IMG/VR virus record: IMGVR_UViG_3300009127_000001
Coordinates: 58,318-122,317 of that record
Origin: a virus
DNA length: 64,000 nucleotides
Strand: one strand, 5' to 3'
Below are positions 26,004 through 35,086 of the stretch, one piece after another. Each line of letters starts with the position of its first letter. Within the stretch, counting starts at the first letter, position 1. The notes under the pieces are model-generated. The model saw nothing but the letters and a program-made list of their open reading frames with translations, was not told the DNA's origin and made no database searches. The translations under genes and the position numbers were made by a program.

Positions 26004-26242
26004 GACGTCTCTCCAAGCTAAAGGAAGGAAACAAATCGCTGCATCCATAATACGCTAGAATTTTCCGGAATACACCTATAACTATCTTGTGTGGGAAATT
26101 AGGGCCTTTCCATTTCCTAGCATTTGGTTATATTTACTTTCGGATATTTGCTTCTTAACACTTAGAATTCGTAAGCTATTAGTAGTGACTCTTCAAATAT
26201 TAAAATAGCACTCTTGCTGTATATATTGTGAGGTCTCTACCT
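26004..26242. promoter_or_regulatory. Divergent promoter region before the portal gene
   Basis: A 239-base AT-rich stretch without a credible gene separates the antisense 110-aa gene from the portal gene. It must hold promoters for both directions; TATATATTG at about 26218-26227 lies close before the portal start, but I cannot define a promoter with confidence. Confidence 0.4.
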
Positions 26243-28177
26243 ATGCCTACTAATTGGTTAGTCTTCGATAGAGTTCGTGCACTAGCACGCCAACACAGCA
26301 TATTCCAAGCGGAAAGAGTCTTACAAGACCAATCTAGTCTTGATCGACTCGTAGTTGGCGGGGAATTCCTGGACTTTAATGCGCAATCAGCGATTCTAGA
26401 CCAGACGAATTTGCAGATTAATAGACTGGAGAGATATAAAGATTACGAACAAATGGATCAGATGGGTGAGATAAGTCTCGCCCTAGACCTCTATGCTGAT
26501 GAGGGGAGTCTTGTAGACCCTGAGAGAAAACACACAATAATCATTAGGGCTCGCAACAAGCGGTTGAAAAAAGAATTAGAATACTTATTCTTTGATACAT
26601 TGCTTTGGGATACGTATTGCCGCCCATCTATACGTTATCTATGCAAATATGGTGATCTGCCATTTGAAATTGTTCCTACTACGGAAAGAGATGGTATATC
26701 GTCTTTGCGGTTCATGAACGTCTACAACTTCACCAGAATTGAAACACGATTTGGTGATCTTGTGGGATTCTTCTTCCAGGATGCATTATACCCACAACCA
26801 CAATTTATGCATCCATGGCAAGTTATGCATCTCCGTTTGACCAGTTTTGAGAATATTTATCACCCATATGGTAGATCTATCCTTGATGGTGGACGTAAAG
26901 CCTTCAAACAATTGCGGTTGATGGAAGATGCAGCACTCATCTACAGAATCACTAGAGCACCTGAAAAACGTAAGTTTATTATCCCAGTCGGTTTGATCCC
27001 GCCAAAAGAAGTTCCAGAATATATGCAGATGATTGCTAGGAATTATAAGAGGCAGCGCTTCTATAATCCTACTACTGGGACGTTCGATGAGAGATATTCT
27101 CCGCTAATCCAAGAAGATGACTTCTTGCTACCGAGACGAGCTGATGGTAGTGGTCCAGATATCGAGACCTTACCAGGTGCGGAAAACCTCGACCAAATTG
27201 CTGATATCGAGTACTTCAAGAAAAAGATGATAGCTCCCACCAAGATTCCTTATGCCAGAGTAGGAATTGGTGAGGGTGCTGGGGAAGCTAGTGAGAAATC
27301 ATTATCTCAGTCACATTCTGAATTTGCCAAAGCGGTTCAATGGGTACAACGAGAGGTTTCTACGGGACTTACAAAGATTGGCTTAGTCCATTTGGCATTG
27401 CGTGGTTACTCTGTCGAGGACTTGCGAGGATTTGAGATTGCTCTTACTGCCACATCTGCTATGGAGGAATTATATCGGATTGAGACGTGGCAGACTAGGG
27501 TTGGTGTGATGGCCGATCTTAAGGATTTGGGGTGGTTCCCGAAGGAGTGGATAGTTACTCATTTCACTGATTTGTCACCTGATGAGATAGAAGAATTGAA
27601 GGATATGGAAACGGAGGCTAATGAAGGTGGCCCTGGAGGTGGGATGCCAGGTCCTGATCTGGGAATGGAGGAAGGTGGCGAAGAAGAAGGTCTTGATTTG
27701 GGCGGTGAAGAGATGGGAGGTGAAGAAGGGGGAGAGGAAGAGGAGGAGAATCCCATCGAGATGATTGATGGATATGATTATAAGGCAGAAAGAAATTTAT
27801 TGCTTGAGATGAAGAAGCAGGGCCGCGAGCGGGAAGTCAGGACTATTGTTGAAAGGTGGGCTCAGAGACTTGGTAAGCCATTAGTGAGGGAGGATAGGGA
27901 GGAATTGAGCGGATATGATTATATGCTTAATTCTAATGAACTAGATGGACTTAGTGCCACTGGTCCTCCTGATATTTCAGAGAGCAATGGTGATCCCGCT
28001 ACAATTCATGATCCAAATAATGATGAGGAATTGCTGATCGAATGGTCAGTCGATTCTGATGTGAGGGAGGAAGTGATAAATGAGGTTAGGCAGATACTAA
28101 TGCAGACTAATCCAACTATTACGGATGAGAATGAAGAGATTACTGAAGAAGACCTTGTAGAGGTCAGTGAATTATGA
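26243..28177 (+). CDS. Portal protein, gp20-like (644 aa)
   Basis: Dodecameric portal at the head vertex through which DNA enters. Features typical of T4 gp20: Y-E-Q-M-D-Q-M-G-E-I-S-L-A-L-D-L-Y-A-D-E, the clip/stem-region segment H-P-W-Q-V-M-H-L-R, Y-H-P-Y-G-R-S-I-L-D-G-G-R, and A-P-E-K-R-K-F-I. The C-terminal 170 residues contain a Gly/Glu-rich low-complexity stretch (about 450-500) not expected in T4, like that in the large protein at 28791. ATG 26243 lies 9 bases after GAGG. Overlap with the next gene is ATGA (28174-28177). Confidence 0.93.
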   Translation: MPTNWLVFDRVRALARQHSIFQAERVLQDQSSLDRLVVGGEFLDFNAQSAILDQTNLQINRLERYKDYEQMDQMGEISLALDLYADEGSLVDPERKHTIIIRARNKRLKKELEYLFFDTLLWDTYCRPSIRYLCKYGDLPFEIVPTTERDGISSLRFMNVYNFTRIETRFGDLVGFFFQDALYPQPQFMHPWQVMHLRLTSFENIYHPYGRSILDGGRKAFKQLRLMEDAALIYRITRAPEKRKFIIPVGLIPPKEVPEYMQMIARNYKRQRFYNPTTGTFDERYSPLIQEDDFLLPRRADGSGPDIETLPGAENLDQIADIEYFKKKMIAPTKIPYARVGIGEGAGEASEKSLSQSHSEFAKAVQWVQREVSTGLTKIGLVHLALRGYSVEDLRGFEIALTATSAMEELYRIETWQTRVGVMADLKDLGWFPKEWIVTHFTDLSPDEIEELKDMETEANEGGPGGGMPGPDLGMEEGGEEEGLDLGGEEMGGEEGGEEEEENPIEMIDGYDYKAERNLLLEMKKQGREREVRTIVERWAQRLGKPLVREDREELSGYDYMLNSNELDGLSATGPPDISESNGDPATIHDPNNDEELLIEWSVDSDVREEVINEVRQILMQTNPTITDENEEITEEDLVEVSEL

Positions 28178-28731
28178 GAATAAACGAAATATATAGTCGT
28201 GACCTTGACCCAGATGAAAGATTTTCTAAAGCTATGCAGGATGCTGAATTGCGCGGTCCTGGAGGGCAATCTATTACTTTTTTGGAATTACCTACTATAG
28301 TTCAACATAAAATATTGGCATCTAGATCTTATGAGGATGTCGCAGCTGTCAGGGAGATGCCTAGATCGGAAATAAAAAGACCTATTGTAGGGGCTGGAGA
28401 TAAAGTATGGTATATTATCAGCTACAACGATGGGTATGAAGAGGCATTTTGGCCAGATAGTACAGAAGTGGAAACAAAGGACGAAGAAGAACATGTAGAT
28501 CCAGAGACACTAGAGTTCCATATGCAAACACATTATGGTGAATCGCCTCCGTCTTCAGTACATGATGCTATGATGATTCTACAGAGGCCTGGTATGCATA
28601 TTACTAATAGATCACAAGCAGAATATAGAGCTGAAGATTTATGGTTTAATATTAATGCCGCTAGAGAGCAATTTGAGACCAGAAAAGAATTCGCTAAAGC
28701 TGTCGGTGATTATTGGGATAAAATGGTTTAA
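28174..28731 (+). CDS. Hypothetical protein after portal (185 aa)
   Basis: Unrecognised protein between portal and the large acidic head-region protein, coupled to the portal stop by ATGA. It is mostly polar with a W-Y-I-I-S-Y-N-D-G-Y-E-E-A-F-W segment. In T4 this interval holds small prohead-core genes, so a head-assembly part is plausible by position only. Confidence 0.55.
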   Translation: MRINEIYSRDLDPDERFSKAMQDAELRGPGGQSITFLELPTIVQHKILASRSYEDVAAVREMPRSEIKRPIVGAGDKVWYIISYNDGYEEAFWPDSTEVETKDEEEHVDPETLEFHMQTHYGESPPSSVHDAMMILQRPGMHITNRSQAEYRAEDLWFNINAAREQFETRKEFAKAVGDYWDKMV

Positions 28732-28790
28732 TCAAAATTACTAGTAGCTAGATATCACAATAACCCATAACGTGCTTAGGAGTATCTTCG

Positions 28791-31700
28791 ATGGCTCAAA
28801 ATCAGACTGCTGTGGCTGATCCGGTGGTAAAAATGGACAGCCGAAAGTTTCTGGGAGCCTTGAACACTTCTGCTCAGGCAAAGGTAACGTCCTTCGAGAG
28901 CCGTATCAAGAAAATGGGGCGGAAGGCTGGCAAGAATTGGCAGCTAGTAGCTCTACGTGATGCGGACCTCTTCTTCGAGGATGTTGATACCAATCAGTAT
29001 TACCTGGCCGAGTACAGTGGTGATAGCAAGGTTACCATCTCTAACATCCGGCCGGTGGATATCTTCGAGAAGGAGAAGCAGCAAGTATTCGAGGATACTT
29101 GTATGAAGCTTGTCAACGCCATCGAAGAGAACGACCAACGAGGCATGGCTGCCATGTTTAATACCATGAAGAAGCATCGCTTCTCAGGTCGTTCAGTACC
29201 ATTTTCTGGCATGGTCCAATGCCGAGACGGCGTACGACGCCATATCAAAGTCCAGACACAGAATATTCTGGATGAATCGGTGCGACCACGGCTAATAGCG
29301 GCAATTGTTGAAGGTCTCCAAGACCAGGTTATTGTTGAAAACGGACAGGTGACGTCAGCTACGTTCAACGATGGTAGTCCTGTCAAACTCCCGGTAACCA
29401 AATGGGCTGCTAGAAAATTGGTCGCGAAGAGAATGCGAGAAGCCGCGACTAGTGCATATATGTCTGAAGGCTTCCAGAATCGAATCCATGCTATCGCTGG
29501 TATGATCTCGGAAGGGAATATCGAAGAAGCGGTCAAGTTCATATCTCCGTTCTTAGATGAAATGGAGGAATTTACCCTTCTGACGCGAGCCCAAGCCCAG
29601 ACGTTGGTCGAGAATGCCATGGCGACACACGCCATATTCAATCAGGCATTATGCAATGACACCGCTACACTATTCCATCGCACGAACATGCGTGTGAATA
29701 AGAATAAAATAGTTGCGGAATGGCGAAACATCGCGAAAAAGGCCGAACACCCAGTACTGGCAGAGAATGTCCAAATCCTGAGTGAATCCAAGAACTTCGA
29801 AGCGGCCTACAACAAATTCCTAGAGCTTATCTTCGAAGCTATCTCTAATCGTGAGGTGGCTGCCGAGGCCTTAGCAACTACCCTGGAAGTTCTACGGACG
29901 AAGACTCCGCGAATCAAGGAATCCCATGAATTGGCCAGTAAGCTGGACAATCTCATTGTCAGATTGAAAGATCCGAAATTTGACGATGCGGCCATCTACG
30001 AAGCCGAGGACTTGATTGCTACCATTCAAGAGGAATTGGCGGCCAACGAGACACTCGCCAACTTCGACCAAATCCCAGGTCAGCCCGAAAAGAGCCTGGC
30101 TGAACAACTCGGTGAATTAGGAGCAGTTGATGCTGGTGGCGGTGAAAGTGGTGCACCAGTCATCAATATTAATGCACCATTAGTCCAAGTTGGTGGAAGT
30201 AGTGGTGGTGCAGAGGAAGAAGCCCTTGGTGGGGAGGAGCTTGGTGCTGAGGAAGAGCTTGGCGGTCTAGGCGGTGAGGAAGAGGAACTTGGCGGTCTAG
30301 GTGGCGAAGAGGAAGAACTTGGTGGCCTGGGCGGCGAAGAGGCAGGTGGTGAGCTGGCCGATCTTCTTGGCGGCGGTGGACTCGGTGAAGGCAAGAGGCG
30401 AAGAAAAGCCCTTAGGGAATCGCGGCCGATCCACGCTGAAATGAAGCCTGAAGGCGACGATGATATGCCGGACTTCGATGACGATGAGGATCTCGACGAG
30501 AGCCTCGATCCTTACGCTTTGAATGCTGGAGTCAGACTTGCCGAAAATATGACCTTGAGTGAGTATGGTTCGCCCGTGATTACTGATGATAAGGATATGA
30601 GGCGAATTGTCGCTATAATGAATAAGCTTGCTGAAGAGCACGGTCTTGAAGGTAAGAAGCTCGAGGAAAGTCTCGAGAGTATGGCCAGAGCTGGCATTAA
30701 GGCTATTGGCCTAAGAATTCCTAATGGAAAGATCGGTAGGGCTCTTGAACAAGTTGTCGAGTCATATATCGAAGAGAGCGATAAACCATTCCCAGGTGCT
30801 GCTCCTCCGTTTGGTTCTGATGATGACGAAGGAGGAGATGACGGAGGAGACGACGAGGACGAAGATGATTTCGTCGAAGACCAATTCAAGGGTCCGAGAA
30901 TCCGTGGCAGAGGCTTCAAGAAGACTGCTTATAAGCCTCGAGAGCTTAAGAATGAATCAGCTCTGAAGTGGGGTGAGGCTCAAGATGATGCGGTTGCCGG
31001 TTCCATTAATGGTGTTGGATTTATTTTCGACCATGGAGGGATCAACGAGGAACTGAAACCGGTTATCCTTAGCGAAGATGGTGCTCTAGAAATTCCAGTT
31101 CCTGAGCAGCTATATCATGATGCTTTTGCTGCTGCAGGGTTAACTAAAGATGGTAATCCGGACCGGTTTGCTGCTTGGTTATCGGAATCAATTGAGCAGC
31201 TTAGACCAGTTTCAGATGCCGAAGATAGGGCCTTGAAAGAGGCTATGGCCAAGATTACTACTACTCCTGATGGGCAAATTCAGGTGGAGGTAACTGACGA
31301 CGTTGGTGTGGGCGAGGTTGGCGACGAAGGCATGGAAGGCATGGAAGGCTTGGAAGGTGAGGAAGGCCTGGAAGGCGGCGAAGAGGAGATGGCTCCGGTA
31401 GATTCGATGGAAGTTGAGGAACCGGGAGCCGAGGAAGCGGGCCTGCCTGGTGAGGAGATGCCGGACTTTGAGGGTGCTGGTGAATTGGGTGGTGAGGCTG
31501 GTGCTGAGATGGGTGCTGAGCCTGCGGCTGCCCCGGTCGATCCTAATGCTGCTCCACAACCGGCTGCCGCTCCCGCCCAGCCTGCACAACCGGCTGCTCC
31601 TGCTCCGGAGGAGGAGCAGTTCGAGGATAAGGATGTTACCAGCCCTCAGAGTTCGAAGTATACCAAGCATGTCAAGGATAATAAGCGTGACATGCCAGCC

Positions 31701-31814
31701 CACAAGATGACCGGTAAGACCGATGATAAACTCGATTCTATCGGTCCGGATCTGAAGGTTGACGACGGTAGCGGAACGAAACCACCAACCGCGAAATCAC
31801 AGAGTGACAAATAA
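28791..31814 (+). CDS. Large acidic prohead-region protein with Gly/Glu repeats (1007 aa)
   Basis: Located between portal and prohead protease, where T4 has its small core and internal genes. The first 420 residues are a soluble helical part. Then come acidic repeats of the form E-E-E-L-G-G-L-G-G (about 470-520), Asp/Glu-rich patches (565-580, 680-700) and an Ala/Pro-rich tail (about 900-940) before a basic end. Two L-A-E-N sites (in P-V-L-A-E-N-V and R-L-A-E-N-M) fit the cleavage preference of gp21-type proteases, so it may be processed in the prohead. Codons are visibly richer in C at third positions than those of the small accessory genes. A core scaffold or ejected internal protein is the best guess. 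Confidence 0.6.
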   Translation: MAQNQTAVADPVVKMDSRKFLGALNTSAQAKVTSFESRIKKMGRKAGKNWQLVALRDADLFFEDVDTNQYYLAEYSGDSKVTISNIRPVDIFEKEKQQVFEDTCMKLVNAIEENDQRGMAAMFNTMKKHRFSGRSVPFSGMVQCRDGVRRHIKVQTQNILDESVRPRLIAAIVEGLQDQVIVENGQVTSATFNDGSPVKLPVTKWAARKLVAKRMREAATSAYMSEGFQNRIHAIAGMISEGNIEEAVKFISPFLDEMEEFTLLTRAQAQTLVENAMATHAIFNQALCNDTATLFHRTNMRVNKNKIVAEWRNIAKKAEHPVLAENVQILSESKNFEAAYNKFLELIFEAISNREVAAEALATTLEVLRTKTPRIKESHELASKLDNLIVRLKDPKFDDAAIYEAEDLIATIQEELAANETLANFDQIPGQPEKSLAEQLGELGAVDAGGGESGAPVININAPLVQVGGSSGGAEEEALGGEELGAEEELGGLGGEEEELGGLGGEEEELGGLGGEEAGGELADLLGGGGLGEGKRRRKALRESRPIHAEMKPEGDDDMPDFDDDEDLDESLDPYALNAGVRLAENMTLSEYGSPVITDDKDMRRIVAIMNKLAEEHGLEGKKLEESLESMARAGIKAIGLRIPNGKIGRALEQVVESYIEESDKPFPGAAPPFGSDDDEGGDDGGDDEDEDDFVEDQFKGPRIRGRGFKKTAYKPRELKNESALKWGEAQDDAVAGSINGVGFIFDHGGINEELKPVILSEDGALEIPVPEQLYHDAFAAAGLTKDGNPDRFAAWLSESIEQLRPVSDAEDRALKEAMAKITTTPDGQIQVEVTDDVGVGEVGDEGMEGMEGLEGEEGLEGGEEEMAPVDSMEVEEPGAEEAGLPGEEMPDFEGAGELGGEAGAEMGAEPAAAPVDPNAAPQPAAAPAQPAQPAAPAPEEEQFEDKDVTSPQSSKYTKHVKDNKRDMPAHKMTGKTDDKLDSIGPDLKVDDGSGTKPPTAKSQSDK

Positions 31815-32533
31815 TGGTTCTTCCCACAAGAAGCGCTACAAGACCGCTCTTTAACCGTGGCTTGATAGCTGAAACTGGTATAGTACCCACCGGTTATCAG
31901 CTTATTCAGGACACTCACCCGTTTGAAGTCCTTGACCAGAAGACTGTTGTTGAGGATATTAATGGTCAACAGCAACCACTTACGAGAGTAACTGGTCTGT
32001 TCCAATTGGGTGATAAGGAGAATGCTAACGGTCGATTCTATCCGACTAGGGATGTTTTGGCTCCAGCGGTAAATCAGATTCAGGAGGATATTACTGCACG
32101 TGCGGTAATGGGTGAATATGATCACCCTGCTGATGCTAAGATCCATCTTGATCGTGCTAGCCATTTGATCACTAAGGTCTGGATGGAGGGTAAGAAGGTC
32201 TATGGTGAGGCTGAGGTACTCCATTTGTTACCTTGTGGGGCGATGCTTCGTGGATTATTTGAGCATAAGGTCCGGGTAGGAATTTCTTCGCGTGGTGTCG
32301 GGGACATGGAGGTCCAGGAACAGGGTGGTCATGAGACCTATCGTGTAATGCCTGGTTATGCTTTTGTTACGTGGGATGCGGTTGCCGAACCCTCAGTGGG
32401 TGGGGCAATTTTGAATATTACTGAAAGTCTGAATAAGCGACTTAGTCCTGTTCGCAGAAGTCGTAGTAGATTCAGTCCTGAGGTGTATCAGAAGATGCTG
32501 GTCAAGGAAATTGATGCTTTCTTTGGTCTGTAA
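31814..32533 (+). CDS. Prohead protease, gp21-like (239 aa)
   Basis: Serine protease that matures the head by cutting scaffold and capsid proteins. It has the expected pair of motifs: G-E-Y-D-H-P with H104 and V-G-I-S-S-R-G with S158 or S159, plus S-H-L-I near 117-120. An early I-A-E-T (18-21) could be the self-cleavage site. Its overlap with the preceding stop (one base, A of TAATGG) suggests coupling. The order portal, protease, scaffold, capsid is that of T4. Confidence 0.92.
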   Translation: MVLPTRSATRPLFNRGLIAETGIVPTGYQLIQDTHPFEVLDQKTVVEDINGQQQPLTRVTGLFQLGDKENANGRFYPTRDVLAPAVNQIQEDITARAVMGEYDHPADAKIHLDRASHLITKVWMEGKKVYGEAEVLHLLPCGAMLRGLFEHKVRVGISSRGVGDMEVQEQGGHETYRVMPGYAFVTWDAVAEPSVGGAILNITESLNKRLSPVRRSRSRFSPEVYQKMLVKEIDAFFGL

Positions 32534-32605
32534 CTATTTCAGTAATAACTAGGATTTCCATTCAAATATAATTGCGAATAACGGGAACTCGTGAGGAGTA
32601 ATACG

Positions 32606-33331
32606 ATGGACAAAATCAAGGCCTTACTTCAAAAAGCAGGTGTTTCTGAAGAGCTCGCTGCCCAAATCTGTGAGAGCCTAGAGAAGTACAAAGGTACTCT
32701 TCGTGAGCAATATGAGAAGGAATTCTCAGCCAAAGTTGAGCAGGCCAAGAAGGTCTGCTTAGAGGAAACCGAGACTCACAAACGTGAGCTCGCTCGTCGC
32801 CTCCAAATCTTCTGCGAAGCTAAGGGAGCAGCCATTGAGGCTCAGCTCGTCAAGCAGTCGGCCCTTAGTGAGTCCGAAGCCCTCGCCAAGCTGCGAAGCA
32901 TTACAGAAATGCTATCCGGCTTAACAACCGATGGCGGGACCAACGGACAATCTACAGCCATTGTCGAAAAAGCGAAAAAGCAGATCCATTTGGCGAACGA
33001 GGAACGGAAGAAAGCCGTCGAGACAGCCAACCGTCAAACCGCAATCGCCGAAAAAGTCCTCAAGGACAATCGTCGATTGACCACCGAAATGGCACGGTTG
33101 AAGTCTGGTAATCTCAGCGAAAGTCGCCAACGCCCCAAGAAGAAGGGTAAGCGACGAATTGACGAGAGACGCCGAGGCGGAAAGCCGGTCTCGACACGGG
33201 CAACAATCCTCGAGAACCAAGATCCTAAACCACCGGCAAGGCGGACAGAGCCGCAAACAACCGGTGGTGGCAACGGTGACACGTATACCGTTGACGGTAT
33301 CGCCGATCAGATGTCAGAGGATCTGGTCTAA
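32606..33331 (+). CDS. Prohead core scaffold, gp22-like (241 aa)
   Basis: Helical, highly charged protein between the protease and the capsid gene, the place of T4 gp22, which fills the prohead and is degraded by the protease. Residues 20-165 are heptad-rich coiled coil; 172-195 are very basic. The segment A-T-I-L-E-N-Q-D (199-206) matches the I-L-E-N-Q site in the capsid protein and is a likely protease target. ATG 32606 follows GAGGAGTAATACG. An in-frame GTG at 32591 is less likely. Confidence 0.8.
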   Translation: MDKIKALLQKAGVSEELAAQICESLEKYKGTLREQYEKEFSAKVEQAKKVCLEETETHKRELARRLQIFCEAKGAAIEAQLVKQSALSESEALAKLRSITEMLSGLTTDGGTNGQSTAIVEKAKKQIHLANEERKKAVETANRQTAIAEKVLKDNRRLTTEMARLKSGNLSESRQRPKKKGKRRIDERRRGGKPVSTRATILENQDPKPPARRTEPQTTGGGNGDTYTVDGIADQMSEDLV

Positions 33332-33383
33332 TACGGATCGAAAATTTCGACAATATCTAGTAACTTAACCGGAGGGCATACTC

Positions 33384-34979
33384 ATGCTTCCTACGCGCCA
33401 AAAGCGTCGCAGACACATTACCGAGGGACGCGGCCAAGGTCGCCGCCCAATCACCGAAGAAACAGATCTCCACAAAGCAGCGATCATCCACGAAGGTAAG
33501 AAAAACCGACTCGTGGGCAAGTGGAGTCCGGTCCTAAGCAAATGCCGTGAAGTGCCGCAGAAAAAATTCGGCCTGATGGCAAGTATTCTCGAGAACCAGT
33601 TCAATACCTGGAATCCCGAGAACAGAAGCGTCATTCTGGAAGACCAGACGACGACGGCCAACATCGCGGACTTCACCCGTTTCGCGTTACCCCTTATCCG
33701 CAAATCGTATCCGAAGCTGATTGCGGACAACCTCGTTGGCGTCCAGCCGATGAGCCAACCGGCCAGTCTGATCTTCTACATCAGATACCGTTACGCCCTG
33801 ACGAAGGGCCAGACGGTTGCTGGCACCCAGATCATGCGTCAAAACACGGCCCAGACGTTCTCAAGGCAGAACGGTTGGGCTCTGGACCCGTACTACAGCT
33901 CGCAAGAAGTACGCGGTGAAGACGCAACGGTTTCTGGTGGCACGGTTATTGCCGCTACTCTGGCACACCGACCAGTCCTGGCAGGAACGGTGGTTGTCGA
34001 GGCCTTCGAGACGGCCGCAGAAGCCAATCCGGACTGTGAAGAAGCAGTACCCTGCCTACGCGTCAGCTTCGATGCAGACGGCAATCCGGACGTCATCATC
34101 TACGGTGACTGCACGAACTTCACCGACACGATCACGGTCGACGACACCACGACTGGTGCTACCGCGTTTGACCACACGACCGGTGCCGTTCAGATCACGC
34201 TGAGTGCCGGTACACTACCCGCCGGAGCAGTGGCACGGGTTAATTACGAGTACGACCTCGAGGCGAATCCCTTCCAGCCCGAAGTCACGCTGAGCATCGA
34301 CAGCGATTCGGTGGCAGCCATTACTCGTAAGCTGAAGACGAGCTGGTCACTAGAGGCCGCTCAAGACCTCAAGTCGGTTCACAACATCGACGCCGAGTCC
34401 ACCCTCACCGACCTGATGGCCGATGAGATGGTCGCGGAAATCGATCGTGAAATCATCAACGACTTGATAATCGCGGCAGCCATCCGAGCGGACCACAACT
34501 TCGCTACGGCCGCTGGTGCTTCGGTGAACTTCACGGACCGCAACATCGCCTTGATGTATAAAGTCCTTGAAGTGGCCAACATCATCCATAGGACCACCTT
34601 GCGAGGTCCTGCCAACTGGATGGTGATGTCCGCCGATATCTGCTCGAAGTTCGAGCAGTTGAATGACTTCCGAGCGAGCGACGCGTTCACGACCGAGGGT
34701 GTCGACATCGGGATCATGAACATCGGCACGATCCAAGGCAAGATGAAGATCTACAAGGATCCGCTGTTCCCCAACTGCAAGATTCTCATGGGCTTCAAAG
34801 GCAACTCAGTCCTGGATGCGGGCTACTTCTACGCCCCATACATCCCGCTCCTGAGCACGCCAACAGTCCTCGATCCCAACTCGTTCACCCCCAACAAGGG
34901 GATCATGACTCGATATGGGAAGAAACTCATCGAGGATGGGGGTCTTTACTATGCCACCGTAACGGTCTCGAATTTGTAA
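33384..34979 (+). CDS. Major capsid protein, gp23-like (531 aa)
   Basis: HK97-fold capsid subunit of the T4 type. Recognised by F-A-L-P-L-I-R-K-S-Y-P-K-L-I-A-D-N-L-V-G-V-Q-P-M near 100-125 and the C-terminal G-Y-F-Y-A-P-Y-I-P-L-L followed by R-Y-G-K-K-L-I. The first 70 residues are a basic propeptide ending I-L-E before N-Q (68-70/71-72), a gp21-type cut site. GGAGGG lies before the ATG. The gene is G/C-rich with C-ending codons, as expected for a highly expressed gene, and is followed by a strong terminator. Confidence 0.95.
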   Translation: MLPTRQKRRRHITEGRGQGRRPITEETDLHKAAIIHEGKKNRLVGKWSPVLSKCREVPQKKFGLMASILENQFNTWNPENRSVILEDQTTTANIADFTRFALPLIRKSYPKLIADNLVGVQPMSQPASLIFYIRYRYALTKGQTVAGTQIMRQNTAQTFSRQNGWALDPYYSSQEVRGEDATVSGGTVIAATLAHRPVLAGTVVVEAFETAAEANPDCEEAVPCLRVSFDADGNPDVIIYGDCTNFTDTITVDDTTTGATAFDHTTGAVQITLSAGTLPAGAVARVNYEYDLEANPFQPEVTLSIDSDSVAAITRKLKTSWSLEAAQDLKSVHNIDAESTLTDLMADEMVAEIDREIINDLIIAAAIRADHNFATAAGASVNFTDRNIALMYKVLEVANIIHRTTLRGPANWMVMSADICSKFEQLNDFRASDAFTTEGVDIGIMNIGTIQGKMKIYKDPLFPNCKILMGFKGNSVLDAGYFYAPYIPLLSTPTVLDPNSFTPNKGIMTRYGKKLIEDGGLYYATVTVSNL

Positions 34980-35020
34980 ACGACCGTTATCGAGTCTGCT
35001 GTCTTCGAACAAAAATAATG

Positions 35021-35054
35021 AGCCCGGATTGGTTGTTCAGTCCGGGCTTTTTTT
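35021..35054 (+). terminator. Rho-independent terminator after capsid gene
   Basis: AGCCCGGA pairs with TCCGGGCT over about 11 bases of loop and is followed by seven T residues (35048-35054). It closes the head-gene transcript. Confidence 0.9.
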
Positions 35055-35086
35055 GTATGTATTCTAAAGACAGGAGACTATCTAAA

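Noticed and set aside
29000-29641. 213-codon frame antisense to the 1007-aa gene
   Set aside because: Overlaps a well-supported gene along its whole length and reads as Ser/Trp-rich shadow sequence.
30080-30394. Ser/Pro-rich antisense frame opposite the Gly/Glu repeats
   Set aside because: This is the predictable complement of GA-rich repeat codons, not a gene.
31646-32224. 192-codon frame antisense to the prohead protease
   Set aside because: The protease is certain from its motifs; the antisense frame has no start signal.
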